From Caballeronia jiangsuensis (GTDB lineage Bacteria > Pseudomonadota > Gammaproteobacteria > Burkholderiales > Burkholderiaceae), in contig JFHF01000003.1 in the NCBI GenBank assembly GCA_000648925.1, positions 218,603-282,602 of the forward strand: 64,000 nt of DNA, in the 5' to 3' direction. The translations under genes were made by a program, and so were the position numbers. Positions within the stretch are counted from its first letter, which is position 1. Each line of letters starts with the position of its first letter. Below, one piece after another: positions 53,402 to 63,553 of the stretch. Below the pieces are notes generated by a model. It was not told the DNA's origin. It made no database searches and worked only from the letters and a program-made list of their open reading frames with translations.

Positions 53402-54619
53402 TCAATGGGCGATGGGTTCGGCGCCCGGCGCGCTCGCGGTGAGCTCAGCGACGAAACGGGATGCGAGACGGCGCGCGGTCGCATCGGCGGCGAGCACGTC
53501 CGCCAGCGTCGCGGCGCTCGTATTCGGCAGGTCGTTCAGCACGCGCTCGACCACGCCGCCGATCGCCATGAAGCCGATGCGGCGCTCCAGAAACGCTTCC
53601 ACGGCGATTTCGTTGGCCGCGTTCAACGCGGCGCTCGCGATGCCGCCCGCTTCGAGCGCCTGGATGGCCAGCGCGAGGCACGGGAATCGCGCGAAATCGG
53701 GCTTTTCGAAGGTGAGGGTCGCGATCTGCGCGAGATCCAGCGGCGCCACGCCCGAGTCCACACGGTCAGGATACGCCAGCGCGTGCGCGATGGGCGTGCG
53801 CATGTCGGGGTTGCCGAGTTGCGCGAGGACCGAGCCGTCGGCGTAGGACACCATCGAATGAATGACGCTCTGCGGATGGATCAGCACCTCGATGCGCGAG
53901 CCCGGCAGATTGAAGAGCCAGTGCGCCTCGATCACTTCGAGCCCCTTGTTCATCATCGTCGCGGAATCGACGGAGATCTTGCGGCCCATCGCCCAGTTCG
54001 GATGCTTGACGGCTTCCTCGGGCGTGACGTTGGTGAGCGTCGCCGGCTCGCGCGTGCGGAACGGGCCGCCCGACGCCGTCAGGATGATCTTCGACACGCC
54101 GCCATGCAGTTGCGCTTCCTTGTCCGCGCAAGGCGGCAGGCACTGGAACACGGCGTTGTGCTCGCTGTCGACCGGCAGCAGAATTGCGCCGTTGTCGCGC
54201 ACCGCGTCCATGAAAATCTGGCCGGACATCACGAGCGCTTCCTTGTTCGCGAGCAGGATGCGCTTGCCGGCGCGCGCGGCGGCGAGCGTGGGCGCGAGGC
54301 CCGCCGCGCCTACGATGGCCGCGACGACCGTGTCGCACTGCGTCGCGCGGGCGACCTCGACGAGCGCCTCCGTGCCGTGCGTCACTTCGGTCTTGCAGCC
54401 CTGCGCGCGCAACGCCGCCGCGACGCGCACAGCCGTTTCGGCGTCGCCGACGACTGCCACTTCGGGCTGGAATTTCAGGCACTGGGCGACGAGTTTGTCA
54501 CCGTTGCGGTGCGCGGTGAGCGCGTAGACCGAAAAGCGGTCCGGGTGCCTTGCCACGACATCGAGCGTACTGTCGCCGATCGAGCCCGTGGAGCCGAGCA
54601 ATGTGAGACGTTTTTGCAT
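53402..54619 (-). CDS. dxr: 1-deoxy-D-xylulose 5-phosphate reductoisomerase
   Basis: The 405-residue NADPH enzyme makes 2-C-methyl-D-erythritol 4-phosphate in the non-mevalonate isoprenoid pathway. The N-terminal nucleotide fold starts [19 protein letters not shown], followed by [12 protein letters not shown], and later SASGGPFR and [24 protein letters not shown], the substrate and metal region. It feeds the isoprenoid precursors used by uppS two genes upstream. Confidence 0.96.
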   Translation of the reverse strand: MQKRLTLLGSTGSIGDSTLDVVARHPDRFSVYALTAHRNGDKLVAQCLKFQPEVAVVGDAETAVRVAAALRAQGCKTEVTHGTEALVEVARATQCDTVVAAIVGAAGLAPTLAAARAGKRILLANKEALVMSGQIFMDAVRDNGAILLPVDSEHNAVFQCLPPCADKEAQLHGGVSKIILTASGGPFRTREPATLTNVTPEEAVKHPNWAMGRKISVDSATMMNKGLEVIEAHWLFNLPGSRIEVLIHPQSVIHSMVSYADGSVLAQLGNPDMRTPIAHALAYPDRVDSGVAPLDLAQIATLTFEKPDFARFPCLALAIQALEAGGIASAALNAANEIAVEAFLERRIGFMAIGGVVERVLNDLPNTSAATLADVLAADATARRLASRFVAELTASAPGAEPIAH

Positions 54620-54637
54620 AAATTCTTCTCTAGCCGA

Positions 54638-55450
54638 TTAGCCAAGCATGAGCAATGCGATCGGCAATACAGGCAACAATGCGTCGATGCGGTCGAGGAC
54701 GCCGCCGTGACCCGGCAAGAGGCCGCTCGAATCCTTGACGCCGGCCTGGCGCTTGAGCAGCGACTCGAACAGGTCGCCGACCACGCTGAACGCGACCAGC
54801 ACGGAAAGCGCGACGAACGAGCGATCCCAACCGAGATGCCCGACGAAGGTCGTGAATACGGTGGGCGCATAAAAGCCGGTGGCAGCGGCGAGCGCGCCGA
54901 TGACGATGACGGCGAGCCACCCACCGATGGCGCCCTCCCAGGTCTTGCCCGGGCTGATCGACGGAGCGAGTTTGTGGCGGCCGAGCGCTTTTCCGGCGAA
55001 GTATGCGCCTATGTCAGCCAGCCAGACTACTAGAAGAAGCGATAGCACGAATGCCACGCCCCGCGTGCGCGCATCGACGACCGCATGCCAGCAGGCCAGA
55101 AACACGACGATTCCCGCGAAAAGCAGGAACGCGCGCCACGTGTGGGCGGCCAGCGTGGGCTTGCGCAGCAAGGCGTAGGGACCGGCCAACACCCAGAAAA
55201 TCGCGGCCATCTGGTACAACGGCGTCGACTTGATCCCGAGAAACGTGCTGAAAATGAGCGCGAGCCCCGCGACGAGCGCGTAGGCAACCGGCCCCGCCCC
55301 GTTCAGCTTGAGGAGACGCCCCCATTCCCAGGCCGCGAACACCACGACGAAACCGATGAGCGCTCCGAACGCGCCGATCGGCGCGAACAGCGTGATCGGC
55401 ACCAGTACCGCGAGCAGGACGATTGCCGTGATGACACGGGTTCTTAGCAT
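54638..55450 (-). CDS. cdsA: Phosphatidate cytidylyltransferase
   Basis: The 270-residue inner-membrane enzyme makes CDP-diacylglycerol from phosphatidate and CTP. It has about seven membrane spans and ends with the CdsA signature [30 protein letters not shown]. The ATG at 55450 overlaps uppS by seven bases. The frame is open further upstream, but only as an out-of-frame reading of uppS. Confidence 0.95.
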   Translation of the reverse strand: MLRTRVITAIVLLAVLVPITLFAPIGAFGALIGFVVVFAAWEWGRLLKLNGAGPVAYALVAGLALIFSTFLGIKSTPLYQMAAIFWVLAGPYALLRKPTLAAHTWRAFLLFAGIVVFLACWHAVVDARTRGVAFVLSLLLVVWLADIGAYFAGKALGRHKLAPSISPGKTWEGAIGGWLAVIVIGALAAATGFYAPTVFTTFVGHLGWDRSFVALSVLVAFSVVGDLFESLLKRQAGVKDSSGLLPGHGGVLDRIDALLPVLPIALLMLG

Positions 55451-56226
55451 GAAAGGGTGTCGGCCTTCTGCGATTGGGAAGCGAGTTGCGCGCTCGTGCG
55501 CCCGAACCGGCGCTCGCGGTCGCCGTAGGAAGCGATCGCGCGATCGAGCGCGTCGGCGTCGAAGTCGGGCCAGTAGATATCGGTGAAATAAAACTCGGTG
55601 TACGCGAGCTGCCACAGCAGGAAATTGCTGATGCGCTGCTCGCCGCCCGTGCGGATGAAGAGATCCGGCTCGGGCGCATAGGCCATCGCGAGATGCGCGG
55701 CGAACGATTCGTCGTCTACGCGCGCCGGCGTGCCCGTCTCCAGGGACTCGGCGATGAGTTTCTTCGTCGCCTGCATGATGTCCCAGCGTCCGCCGTAGTT
55801 GGCGGCGATGGTCAGCGTGAGGCGGGTGTTGCGGGCCGTCTTGGTCTCGGCGCGTTGAATCAGCGCGCGGATGCGGTCGTCGAACATGCTGATGTCGCCA
55901 ACGACGCGCAGGCGGATGCCATTCGCGTGCAGCTTGCCGATTTCGCGCTCGAGCGCGGTGACGAACAGGCGCATCAGGAACGACACTTCGTCGGTCGGAC
56001 GGCGCCAGTTTTCGGAGCTGAACGCAAAGAGCGTGACGAATTCGACGCCGCGCCGCGCGCAGCTTTCGACGGTCGCACGAACCGCATCGACGCCGCGCGT
56101 ATGACCGGCGACGCGCGGCAGGCGGCGCTCGGTCGCCCATCGGCCATTGCCGTCCATGATGATCGCGACGTGGCGCGGGACAGCCGCGACATCGGGCACG
56201 GTAACGGTGGAGCTGGTATAGGTCAT
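55444..56226 (-). CDS. uppS: Undecaprenyl diphosphate synthase
   Basis: The 260-residue cis-prenyltransferase makes the C55 carrier for peptidoglycan and other envelope sugars. The diphosphate-binding motif [13 protein letters not shown] contains the catalytic Asp; [11 protein letters not shown] and the C-terminal [27 protein letters not shown] are also diagnostic. It lies 84 bases after frr and overlaps cdsA. Confidence 0.96.
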   Translation of the reverse strand: MTYTSSTVTVPDVAAVPRHVAIIMDGNGRWATERRLPRVAGHTRGVDAVRATVESCARRGVEFVTLFAFSSENWRRPTDEVSFLMRLFVTALEREIGKLHANGIRLRVVGDISMFDDRIRALIQRAETKTARNTRLTLTIAANYGGRWDIMQATKKLIAESLETGTPARVDDESFAAHLAMAYAPEPDLFIRTGGEQRISNFLLWQLAYTEFYFTDIYWPDFDADALDRAIASYGDRERRFGRTSAQLASQSQKADTLSC

Positions 56227-56259
56227 GGCCGCTGAATCTGGAAATCTGAAAGAGTGAAA

Positions 56260-56292
56260 GCCAGCCCGGATATATACACGCCCGGGGCTGGC
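56260..56292 (-). terminator. Stem-loop between frr and uppS
   Basis: On the minus strand GCCAGCCC...GGGCTGGC form a stem of about ten pairs (one bulge) around an AT-rich loop, followed by an interrupted T run. It may partly terminate or process the transcript. Confidence 0.5.
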
Positions 56293-56310
56293 AGGACCGT
56301 TTCTACGGCC

Positions 56311-56871
56311 TCACACCGTCATGATTTCGGATTCTTTGGTCTGAACGAGCTTGTCGATCTCGGCGACGAACTTGTCGGTGAGTTTCTGCACTTCGTCGCT
56401 CGCACGGCGCTCGTCGTCTTCCGAAATCTCCTTGTCCTTCACGGATTTCTTCAGTTGATCGTTCGCGTCGCGGCGCAGGTTGCGCACGGCGACCTTCGCG
56501 GTTTCGCCTTCGCTCTTGACGACCTTCGTGAGTTCGCGGCGGCGCTCTTCGGTGAGCGCGGGCATCGGCACGCGGATCAGGTCGCCCTGCGTGGCCGGGT
56601 TCAGGCCGAGATCCGATTCGCGGATCGCTTTCTCGATCACCGCGACCATCTTCTTTTCCCACGGCTGCACGCCGATCGTGCGCGCATCGACGAGCGTCAT
56701 GTTCGCGACCTGGGAGATGGGCACGTTCGAGCCGTAGTAATCAACCTGGATGTGGTCGAGCAGCCCCGTGTGGGCGCGACCCGTGCGAATCTTGGCGAGA
56801 TCGGCCTTGAACGCTTCGATCGACCGCTGCATCTTCTGGTCGACGCCTTTTTTGATGTCAGCCACACTCAT
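56311..56871 (-). CDS. frr: Ribosome recycling factor
   Basis: The 186-residue protein releases ribosomes from mRNA after termination, together with EF-G. It has the typical three-helix core, with [34 protein letters not shown] at the N-terminus, [14 protein letters not shown] [14 protein letters not shown] near residue 100, and an [18 protein letters not shown]-terminal helix. It follows pyrH by about 90 bases on the same strand. Confidence 0.96.
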   Translation of the reverse strand: MSVADIKKGVDQKMQRSIEAFKADLAKIRTGRAHTGLLDHIQVDYYGSNVPISQVANMTLVDARTIGVQPWEKKMVAVIEKAIRESDLGLNPATQGDLIRVPMPALTEERRRELTKVVKSEGETAKVAVRNLRRDANDQLKKSVKDKEISEDDERRASDEVQKLTDKFVAEIDKLVQTKESEIMTV

Positions 56872-56964
56872 TTTGAACCTCCAAACCTGGGTTTTACTGG
56901 CGAAAAGCGGCGCATCACGCGCGGGGCTCCCCGCCAGCCGCGCAGCGCCTGATACCGCGAGAGT

Positions 56965-57678
56965 TTACACGTGGACGAGGGTCCCTTCGTCGTCGCCCTG
57001 CACGATGCGCTTCAACGCGCCCGGCTTCGTGATCGAGAACACGCGAATCGGCAGCTTCTGGTCGCGGCACAGCGCGAACGCAGTGGCGTCCATTACCTGA
57101 AGGTTCTTGCCGATGGCCTCGTCGAAGCTGATCGTGCTGTAGCGCGTCGCGTGCGGATCCTTCTTCGGGTCGGCGGAGTATACGCCATCGACCTTCGTCG
57201 CTTTCAGCACCACTTCGGCGCCGATTTCGGAGCCGCGCAGCGCGGCCGCCGTGTCCGTCGTGAAGAACGGATTGCCCGTGCCAGCCGCGAAAATCACGAC
57301 CTTGCCCTCTTCGAGCTGGCGAATCGCGCGCGGACGGATGTAGGGCTCGACCACCTGATCCATGCGCAGCGCCGACTGCACGCGCGCTTCGATGCCCGCG
57401 TGGCGCATGGCGTCCTGGAGCGCGAGCGCATTCATCATCGTGGCGAGCATGCCCATGTAGTCGGCCGTCGCGCGATCCATGCCGGCCGCGCCGCCCGCTA
57501 CACCACGGAAGATATTGCCGCCGCCGATGACGACGGCAAGCTGCGTCCCGATCCGCACCACCTCCGCGACATCCGCCACCATCCTTTCGATCGTTGCGCG
57601 ATTGATGCCGAAAGCATCGTCACCCATGAGGGCTTCGCCGGAGAGTTTGAGGAGTACGCGTTTGTAGGCTGTGGGCAT
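56965..57678 (-). CDS. pyrH: UMP kinase
   Basis: The 237-residue enzyme phosphorylates UMP to UDP. Family motifs: [60 protein letters not shown] and the [21 protein letters not shown] loop. The ATG at 57678 (MPTAYKR) is family-typical; the ORF reaches 57738. It lies between tsf and frr. Confidence 0.96.
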   Translation of the reverse strand: MPTAYKRVLLKLSGEALMGDDAFGINRATIERMVADVAEVVRIGTQLAVVIGGGNIFRGVAGGAAGMDRATADYMGMLATMMNALALQDAMRHAGIEARVQSALRMDQVVEPYIRPRAIRQLEEGKVVIFAAGTGNPFFTTDTAAALRGSEIGAEVVLKATKVDGVYSADPKKDPHATRYSTISFDEAIGKNLQVMDATAFALCRDQKLPIRVFSITKPGALKRIVQGDDEGTLVHV

Positions 57679-57911
57679 ATGAGGTTCCGATCGCGCCGAG
57701 GAGGGTTGCAACAACGTAGAACTGTAGGGGTGAAACATTACTTACCGCAAGCGGGCCGGATCGGGTGCGGGCGCGGTAGATCAGGGTTATCCCTAGTCTA
57801 ACGCGCCCGCTGCTTGTGCGATCCGGATCGCTGAATGCGTGCGGCGGGATGTTCCGCCGCGGGTACCGCGAACTCGGCGCGCTATCACAGCACACGCGCC
57901 TTAAGCGAGCC

Positions 57912-58793
57912 TTAGGACTGCTTGGCCGCAGCGACTTGCGCCGCGACTTCGGCCGCGAAGTCGTCCTGGCGCTTTTCGATGCCTTCGCCGACCACGAACA
58001 GCGCGAACTTCTGCACCGACGCGTTGCCTGCCTTGAGCATCTGCTCGATCGTCTGCTTGTCGTTCTTCACGAACGGCTGATTCAGGAGCGACACTTCCTT
58101 CAGGTACTTCTGGACCGAGCCGTCGACCATCTTCGCGACGATCTCGGCCGGCTTGCCCGATTCAGCGGCCTTCTGCTCGGCGATGCTGCGCTCCTTGGCG
58201 ATCAGATCGGCCGGCACTTGGTCCGACGACAGCGAAACCGGCTTCATCGCGGCGACGTGCATCGCGACGTCCTTGCCGATCTGGTCGTCAGCGCCCGTGA
58301 ACTCGACCAGCACGCCGATACGCGTGCCGTGCAGGTACGACGCGACCTTGTTGGCCGACTCGAAACGCACGAAACGGCGGATCGACAGGTTTTCACCGAT
58401 CTTGCCGACGAGCGCAAGACGCACGGCGTCGACCGTCGAGCTTTCCAGCGGCAGCGCCGACAACGCGGCCACGTCGGCCGGGTTGTTCTTGGCGACCAGT
58501 TCGGCGATCGTCTTGCCGAAGGCCAGGAAGTCGTCGTTCTTCGCGACGAAGTCGGTTTCGCAGTTCAGCTCGACGAGCGCGCCCACGCCGCCTTCGACGT
58601 GCGCCGTCACGATGCCTTCAGCCGTCACGCGCGATGCCGCCTTGCTCGCCTTGTTGCCGAGCTTCACGCGCAGCAGTTCTTCCGCGCGCGCCATGTCGCC
58701 GTCGGCTTCCGTCAGCGCCTTCTTGCATTCCATCATCGGCGCGTCGGTCTTTGCGCGCAGTTCTGCCACCATGCTTGCGGTAATTGCCGCCAT
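57912..58793 (-). CDS. tsf: Elongation factor Ts
   Basis: The 293-residue factor exchanges GDP for GTP on EF-Tu. It begins [32 protein letters not shown], the conserved N-terminal domain, and contains [15 protein letters not shown] and [16 protein letters not shown]. An extra Met at 58796 makes the start ambiguous by one residue. It lies 137 bases after rpsB, with an intrinsic terminator between them. Confidence 0.97.
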   Translation of the reverse strand: MAAITASMVAELRAKTDAPMMECKKALTEADGDMARAEELLRVKLGNKASKAASRVTAEGIVTAHVEGGVGALVELNCETDFVAKNDDFLAFGKTIAELVAKNNPADVAALSALPLESSTVDAVRLALVGKIGENLSIRRFVRFESANKVASYLHGTRIGVLVEFTGADDQIGKDVAMHVAAMKPVSLSSDQVPADLIAKERSIAEQKAAESGKPAEIVAKMVDGSVQKYLKEVSLLNQPFVKNDKQTIEQMLKAGNASVQKFALFVVGEGIEKRQDDFAAEVAAQVAAAKQS

Positions 58794-58880
58794 CATTCGC
58801 TCCTTGAGTCTGTTTGATACGTGCCGCCGGCTTTACATCGCGCCCACGGCAGGAAAATAGGCATTTCTATCGCTTCGACT

Positions 58881-58915
58881 AAAAAAAAGGGGCCTTTCGC
58901 AAAGCCCCCTTTTTT
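58881..58915 (-). terminator. Terminator/attenuator between rpsB and tsf
   Basis: On the minus strand GGGGGCTTT/AAAGGCCCC form a stem with a GCG loop, followed by eight T. It lies 20 bases after the rpsB stop, so tsf and pyrH depend on readthrough or another promoter. Confidence 0.9.
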
Positions 58916-58933
58916 GTCGGCCGCAGGGCTCGA

Positions 58934-59686
58934 TTACGCCTCTGCGTTGACCTCGACGAACTCGTCGCCTTCGCCGTTACGGACGGCCTGGACAACGTCG
59001 TTCACCGCGTTCGCGCGGCCTTCGAGGATCGCGTCGGCAACGCCCTGAGCGTACAGCGCGACTGCCTTGGAGGCGTCGTCGTTGCCCGGGATCACGTAGT
59101 CGATGCCTTCCGGCGAGTGGTTCGTATCGACCACGGCGATGACCGGAATGCCGAGCTTCTTCGCTTCGGTCACGGCAATCTTGTGGTAGCCGACGTCGAT
59201 CACGAACATTGCATCAGGAATGCCGCCCATGTCCTTCACGCCGCCGATGGACTTTTGCAGCTTGACCATTTCGCGTTCGAACAGAAGCGCTTCCTTCTTG
59301 CTCATGCGCTCGGTTTCACCCGATTCCAGCGCCGCTTCCATGTCCTTCAGGCGCTTGATCGAAACCTTCAGCGTCTTGAAGTTGGTCATCATGCCGCCGA
59401 GCCAGCGTGCGTTGACGAAAGGCATACCGGCGCGCGCTGCTTCCTGAGCGATGGTGTCGCGCGACTGGCGCTTCGTGCCGACGAAAAGGATCGTGCCGCG
59501 GTTCGCTGCCAACTGGCGCACATACTTCAGCGCGTCGTTGTAGAGCGGCAGCGTCTTTTCGAGGTTGATGATGTGAATCTTGTTGCGATGACCGAAGATG
59601 TACGGGGCCATCTTGGGGTTCCAGAAGCGCGTTTGGTGACCGAAGTGGACACCGGCTTCCAGCATTTGACGCATCGTGACTGCCAT
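58934..59686 (-). CDS. rpsB: 30S ribosomal protein S2
   Basis: The 250-residue ribosomal protein starts [31 protein letters not shown], the S2 signature, and contains [14 protein letters not shown] and the [32 protein letters not shown] block. It is the first gene of the rpsB-tsf-pyrH-frr unit. A strong promoter lies 210 bases upstream, giving a long leader. Confidence 0.97.
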   Translation of the reverse strand: MAVTMRQMLEAGVHFGHQTRFWNPKMAPYIFGHRNKIHIINLEKTLPLYNDALKYVRQLAANRGTILFVGTKRQSRDTIAQEAARAGMPFVNARWLGGMMTNFKTLKVSIKRLKDMEAALESGETERMSKKEALLFEREMVKLQKSIGGVKDMGGIPDAMFVIDVGYHKIAVTEAKKLGIPVIAVVDTNHSPEGIDYVIPGNDDASKAVALYAQGVADAILEGRANAVNDVVQAVRNGEGDEFVEVNAEA

Positions 59687-60079
59687 GAAATTCTCCGCGA
59701 GGGTTAGGTCTTAAGCCGGCTGCCGCATCCCGCGCCTGGTTGTTTTCGCTGTTTCGCTTGACCAGACGCCGGACACCCTGGGTGCGCCGGCTTGCGTATC
59801 GACTTGAAACAAGTTTCCAAGCCGCATTCCGCTATTCCACGCCCTGATTGTCATACGACATCGTGACGGCAATATGGATTACGACTTAGCCTTCGAGTAT
59901 AGCATGTGAGGATTGGTCGGCTCAAGCCGCACGACCGATCCGGAACCATGCGTCTTTGCGATCGACCTCAGTGCCCTTGCGCCCTCCGCTCCAAACGATC
60001 CGGGTGCGGCGCATTTCTTAAGGTGCGATAATGCCGCTTTCGCGGCTCACTGCCGCACACACGCATTTCGGGCCAAGTC
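59687..60079. promoter_or_regulatory. Divergent region between rpsB and map, including the rpsB leader
   Basis: No gene is seen in this 393-base region. About 200 bases next to rpsB would be transcribed as its leader from the promoter at 59896-59925. The leader contains several GC-rich inverted repeats, including GCCGGCGCACCC/GGGTG-CCGGC near 59765-59795, and could be the site of S2 feedback control; that is inference. On the map side GATAAT at 60027-60032 is a possible -10 box. Confidence 0.5.
59896..59925 (-). promoter_or_regulatory. Promoter of rpsB
   Basis: On the minus strand TTGAGC (59925-59920) and TATACT (59901-59896) are separated by 18 bases, and the -10 is preceded by TGC as an extended -10. 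Transcription would begin near 59889. Confidence 0.75.
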
Positions 60080-60889
60080 ATGTCCATTACGCTGAAAAAC
60101 GAACACGATATCGCGCAAATGCGCGTCGCCTGCCGGCTCGCCAGCGAAGTGCTCGATTTCATCACGCCGCATATCGCTCCCGGCGTGACGACCGAAGAGC
60201 TCGATCGTCTCTGTCACGAATATATGGTGAAGGAACAGGGCACCGTTCCCGCACCGCTCAATTATCAGCCGCCCGGCTACCCGCCGTACCCGAAAGCCAC
60301 CTGCATCTCCGTGAACGATGTGATCTGCCACGGCATCCCCGGCGAAAAAGTGCTGAAGAATGGCGACGCGCTGAATATCGACGTCACCGTCATCAAGAAC
60401 GGCTATTTCGGCGACACGAGCCGCATGTTCATCGTCGGCGAAGGGTCGATCCTGGCTAAGCGCCTCGTTCAGACCACGTTCGACTGCATGTGGCTCGGCA
60501 TCGAGCAGGTGCGCCCGGGCGCGCATCTGGGCGACATCGGCGCGGCGATCCAGAAGCACGCCGAAGCGCAAGGCTACAGCGTCGTGCGGGAATACTGCGG
60601 CCACGGCATCGGACAGGTGTTCCACGAAGAGCCGCAGGTGCTGCACTACGGCCGTCCGGGCACGGGCATCGAACTGCAGGCCGGCATGATTTTCACCGTC
60701 GAGCCGATGATCAACGCCGGCCGCCGCGAAATCCGCACGATGCCGGACCAGTGGACCGTCAAGACGCGCGACCGCAGCCTCTCGGCGCAATGGGAGCACA
60801 CCGTGCTCGTCACGCCGACGGGCTACGACGTGCTGACCGTTTCGGCGGGCACGCAGGCGCCCTCGCAACTGATCGCCGCGACCGCCTGA
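60080..60889 (+). CDS. map: Methionine aminopeptidase, type I
   Basis: The 269-residue metalloenzyme removes the initiator Met. The five metal ligands are expected in LNIDVTVIKNGYFGDTSRM (two Asp), GHGIGQVFHEEP (His and substrate His), FTVEPMI (Glu) and QWEHTVL (Glu), all present. It is divergent from rpsB and 72 bases upstream of glnD. Confidence 0.96.
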   Translation: MSITLKNEHDIAQMRVACRLASEVLDFITPHIAPGVTTEELDRLCHEYMVKEQGTVPAPLNYQPPGYPPYPKATCISVNDVICHGIPGEKVLKNGDALNIDVTVIKNGYFGDTSRMFIVGEGSILAKRLVQTTFDCMWLGIEQVRPGAHLGDIGAAIQKHAEAQGYSVVREYCGHGIGQVFHEEPQVLHYGRPGTGIELQAGMIFTVEPMINAGRREIRTMPDQWTVKTRDRSLSAQWEHTVLVTPTGYDVLTVSAGTQAPSQLIAATA

Positions 60890-60961
60890 TTTCGCTTCTC
60901 CCGGCGCCCGCCGTGCATGCACGCGGGCGCATCCTTCCGCCGTCCTCGCCACTTTCCATTC

Positions 60962-63547
60962 ATGAGCGTAATCGCCGCTGTCGCCACGCCCTGTGAAACG
61001 TTGCGCGCCGCCTACAAGGCGGCGAAGGCGGCGCTCATCGAACGCTTCGGGGCGGCGTCGAACGTCGAGCCGCTGATGCACGCGCTCGCCCGCGCCACCG
61101 ACGACGCCCTCAAAGGCGCGTGGGCCGCCTGCGACATGCCCGAGAGCGCCGCGCTCGTCGCGGTCGGTGGCTACGGACGCGGCGAGCTCGCGCCCTATTC
61201 CGACGTCGACATCCTCGTGCTCCTTCCGGAAGCATCGCCGCAACACAGCGATGCGGAGCTGAACGGCCGCGTCGAGCGTTTCATCGGAATGGCGTGGGAT
61301 CTGGGACTCGATATCGGCAGCAGCGTGCGCTCGGTCGAGCAATGCATCGCCGAGGCCGGCAACGACATCACCGTGCAGACGTCGCTGCTCGAAGCGCGGC
61401 GCATTTGCGGCGACATGTCCCTGTTCCAGCGCTTTTCGGCGCGCTATCGCGAAACGCTCGATCCGCGCGCGTTCTTCCAGGCGAAAGTGCTGGAAATGCG
61501 CCAGCGTCACGCGAAGTTTCAGGACACGCCCTACAGCCTCGAACCGAACATCAAGGAAAGCCCCGGCGGCTTGCGCGATCTGCAACTGATTCTGTGGATC
61601 GCACGCGCGGCGGGCTTTGGCAGCAGCTGGCGCGAACTCGATGCGCGCGAGCTCATCACCGAACGCGAAGCGCGCGAACTGCGCCGCAACGAAGGCTTTC
61701 TGAAGGCGCTGCGCGCGCGGCTGCACGTGATCGCGAAGCGTCGCCAGGACATTCTCGTCTTCGATCTGCAGACGCCGCTCGCGGAGAGCTTCGGCTTCGA
61801 GGCGACCACCGCCAAGCGCGCGAGCGAGCAGCTGATGCGCCGCTACTACTGGGCGGCGAAAGCGGTCACGCAGCTCGCCACCATCCTGATCCAGAACGTC
61901 GAGGCGCAGCTTTTCCCGTCGACGAGCGGCATCACGCGGGTCATTTCCGGGCGCTTCGTCGAGAAGCAAGGCATGCTGGAAATCGCCCGCGACGATGTGT
62001 TCGAGCGCGAGCCGCACGCGATTCTCGAAGCGTTCCTGCTGTACGAACAGACGCGCGGCATCAAGGGATTTTCCGCGCGCACGCTGCGGGCGATCTATAA
62101 CGCACGCGATCTGATGGACCGCGACTGGCGGCGCGATCCGGAGAATCGCCGGTTGTTCATGGAGATTCTCAAGCAGCCCGAAGGCATCACGCACGCGTTC
62201 CGTTTGATGAACCAGACGAGCGTGCTCGGGCGCTATCTGCTGAACTTCCGGCGCATCGTCGGGCAGATGCAGCACGATCTCTATCACGTCTACACGGTCG
62301 ATCAGCACATCCTGATGGTGCTGCGCAATCTGCGGCGCTTCGCGATCGCCGAGCATGCGCACGAGTATCCGTTCTGCAGCCAGTTGATGGGCAACTTCGA
62401 GCGTCCGTGGGTGCTCTACGTCGCGGCTCTGTTCCACGATATCGCGAAGGGCCGCGGCGGCGATCATTCCACGCTCGGCATGGCCGACGCCCGGCGTTTC
62501 TGCCGCGAGCACGACATCGGCGCCGAAGATACCGAGCTCGTCATCTGGCTCGTGCAGCAGCATCTGACGATGAGCCAGGTCGCGCAAAAGCAGGACACGA
62601 GCGATCCGGAAGTCATCAAGCAATTCGCGTCGGTGGTGAAGACGGAGCGGCGGCTCACCGCGCTTTATCTTTTGACCGTCGCCGATATCCGCGGCACGAG
62701 TCCGAAAGTCTGGAACAACTGGAAAGGCAAGCTGCTCGAAGACCTGTTCCGTGCGACGCAGGCCGTGCTCGGCGGCGCGCAGCCGGATGCGCATTCGGAG
62801 CTCAAGTCGCGCCAGGAAGCGGCGCTCGCGCTGCTGCGGCTGGAAACCGTGCCGGAGCACGCGCAAAAGCGTCTGTGGGATCAGCTCGACGTCGGTTATT
62901 TCCTGCGCCACGATCCGGCCGACATCGCGTGGCAGACGCGCGTGCTCTACCGTCACGTGGAGAGCGACGAGCCGATCGTGCGCGCGCGGCCCTCGCCCAT
63001 CGGCGCGGCGTTGCAGGTGCTCGTCTACGTGAAGGATCGGCCCGATCTCTTCGCCGGCATCTGCGCATATTTCGACAAGAACGGTCTCTCCGTGCTCGAT
63101 GCGCGCGTGACGACGACCCGCCACGGCTACGCGCTCGATAACTTCCTCGTCGCGCATCCGGATCACGACGGGAGTTATCGCGACATCGCCAACCTCGTCG
63201 AGCAGCAACTCGCCGCGCTGCTCGCGGATGAGCGCATACTCCCGGAACCGTCGAAGGGCCGCGTATCGCGGCTCGTGCGCACGTTTCCGATCACCCCGCG
63301 CGTGGACCTTCGTCCCGACGATCGCGGCCAGTACTACATCCTGTCCGTGTCGGCCAACGACCGGCAGGGCCTTCTTTATTCGATCGCGCGCGTTCTGGCG
63401 CAACACCGGATCGGCGTGCAGGCGGCGCGGATCAACACGCTCGGCGAACGTGTCGAGGACGTGTTTCTGCTCGACGGCAAGAGCCTGTCGAACAACCGCA
63501 CCCAGATCCAGGTGGAAACCGAGCTGCTGCGCGCGATCGCAGCCTGA
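60962..63547 (+). CDS. glnD: [Protein-PII] uridylyltransferase/uridylyl-removing enzyme
   Basis: The 861-residue enzyme senses glutamine and modifies PII proteins to control nitrogen assimilation. Domains in order: nucleotidyltransferase (about 60-200, with [17 protein letters not shown] holding the metal Asp pair), a GlnD-specific central part, an HD hydrolase ([14 protein letters not shown] near residue 490), and two C-terminal ACT domains ([16 protein letters not shown] and [17 protein letters not shown]). The ATG at 60962 was chosen by family start. Confidence 0.96.
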   Translation: MSVIAAVATPCETLRAAYKAAKAALIERFGAASNVEPLMHALARATDDALKGAWAACDMPESAALVAVGGYGRGELAPYSDVDILVLLPEASPQHSDAELNGRVERFIGMAWDLGLDIGSSVRSVEQCIAEAGNDITVQTSLLEARRICGDMSLFQRFSARYRETLDPRAFFQAKVLEMRQRHAKFQDTPYSLEPNIKESPGGLRDLQLILWIARAAGFGSSWRELDARELITEREARELRRNEGFLKALRARLHVIAKRRQDILVFDLQTPLAESFGFEATTAKRASEQLMRRYYWAAKAVTQLATILIQNVEAQLFPSTSGITRVISGRFVEKQGMLEIARDDVFEREPHAILEAFLLYEQTRGIKGFSARTLRAIYNARDLMDRDWRRDPENRRLFMEILKQPEGITHAFRLMNQTSVLGRYLLNFRRIVGQMQHDLYHVYTVDQHILMVLRNLRRFAIAEHAHEYPFCSQLMGNFERPWVLYVAALFHDIAKGRGGDHSTLGMADARRFCREHDIGAEDTELVIWLVQQHLTMSQVAQKQDTSDPEVIKQFASVVKTERRLTALYLLTVADIRGTSPKVWNNWKGKLLEDLFRATQAVLGGAQPDAHSELKSRQEAALALLRLETVPEHAQKRLWDQLDVGYFLRHDPADIAWQTRVLYRHVESDEPIVRARPSPIGAALQVLVYVKDRPDLFAGICAYFDKNGLSVLDARVTTTRHGYALDNFLVAHPDHDGSYRDIANLVEQQLAALLADERILPEPSKGRVSRLVRTFPITPRVDLRPDDRGQYYILSVSANDRQGLLYSIARVLAQHRIGVQAARINTLGERVEDVFLLDGKSLSNNRTQIQVETELLRAIAA

Positions 63548-63553
63548 GACTTT

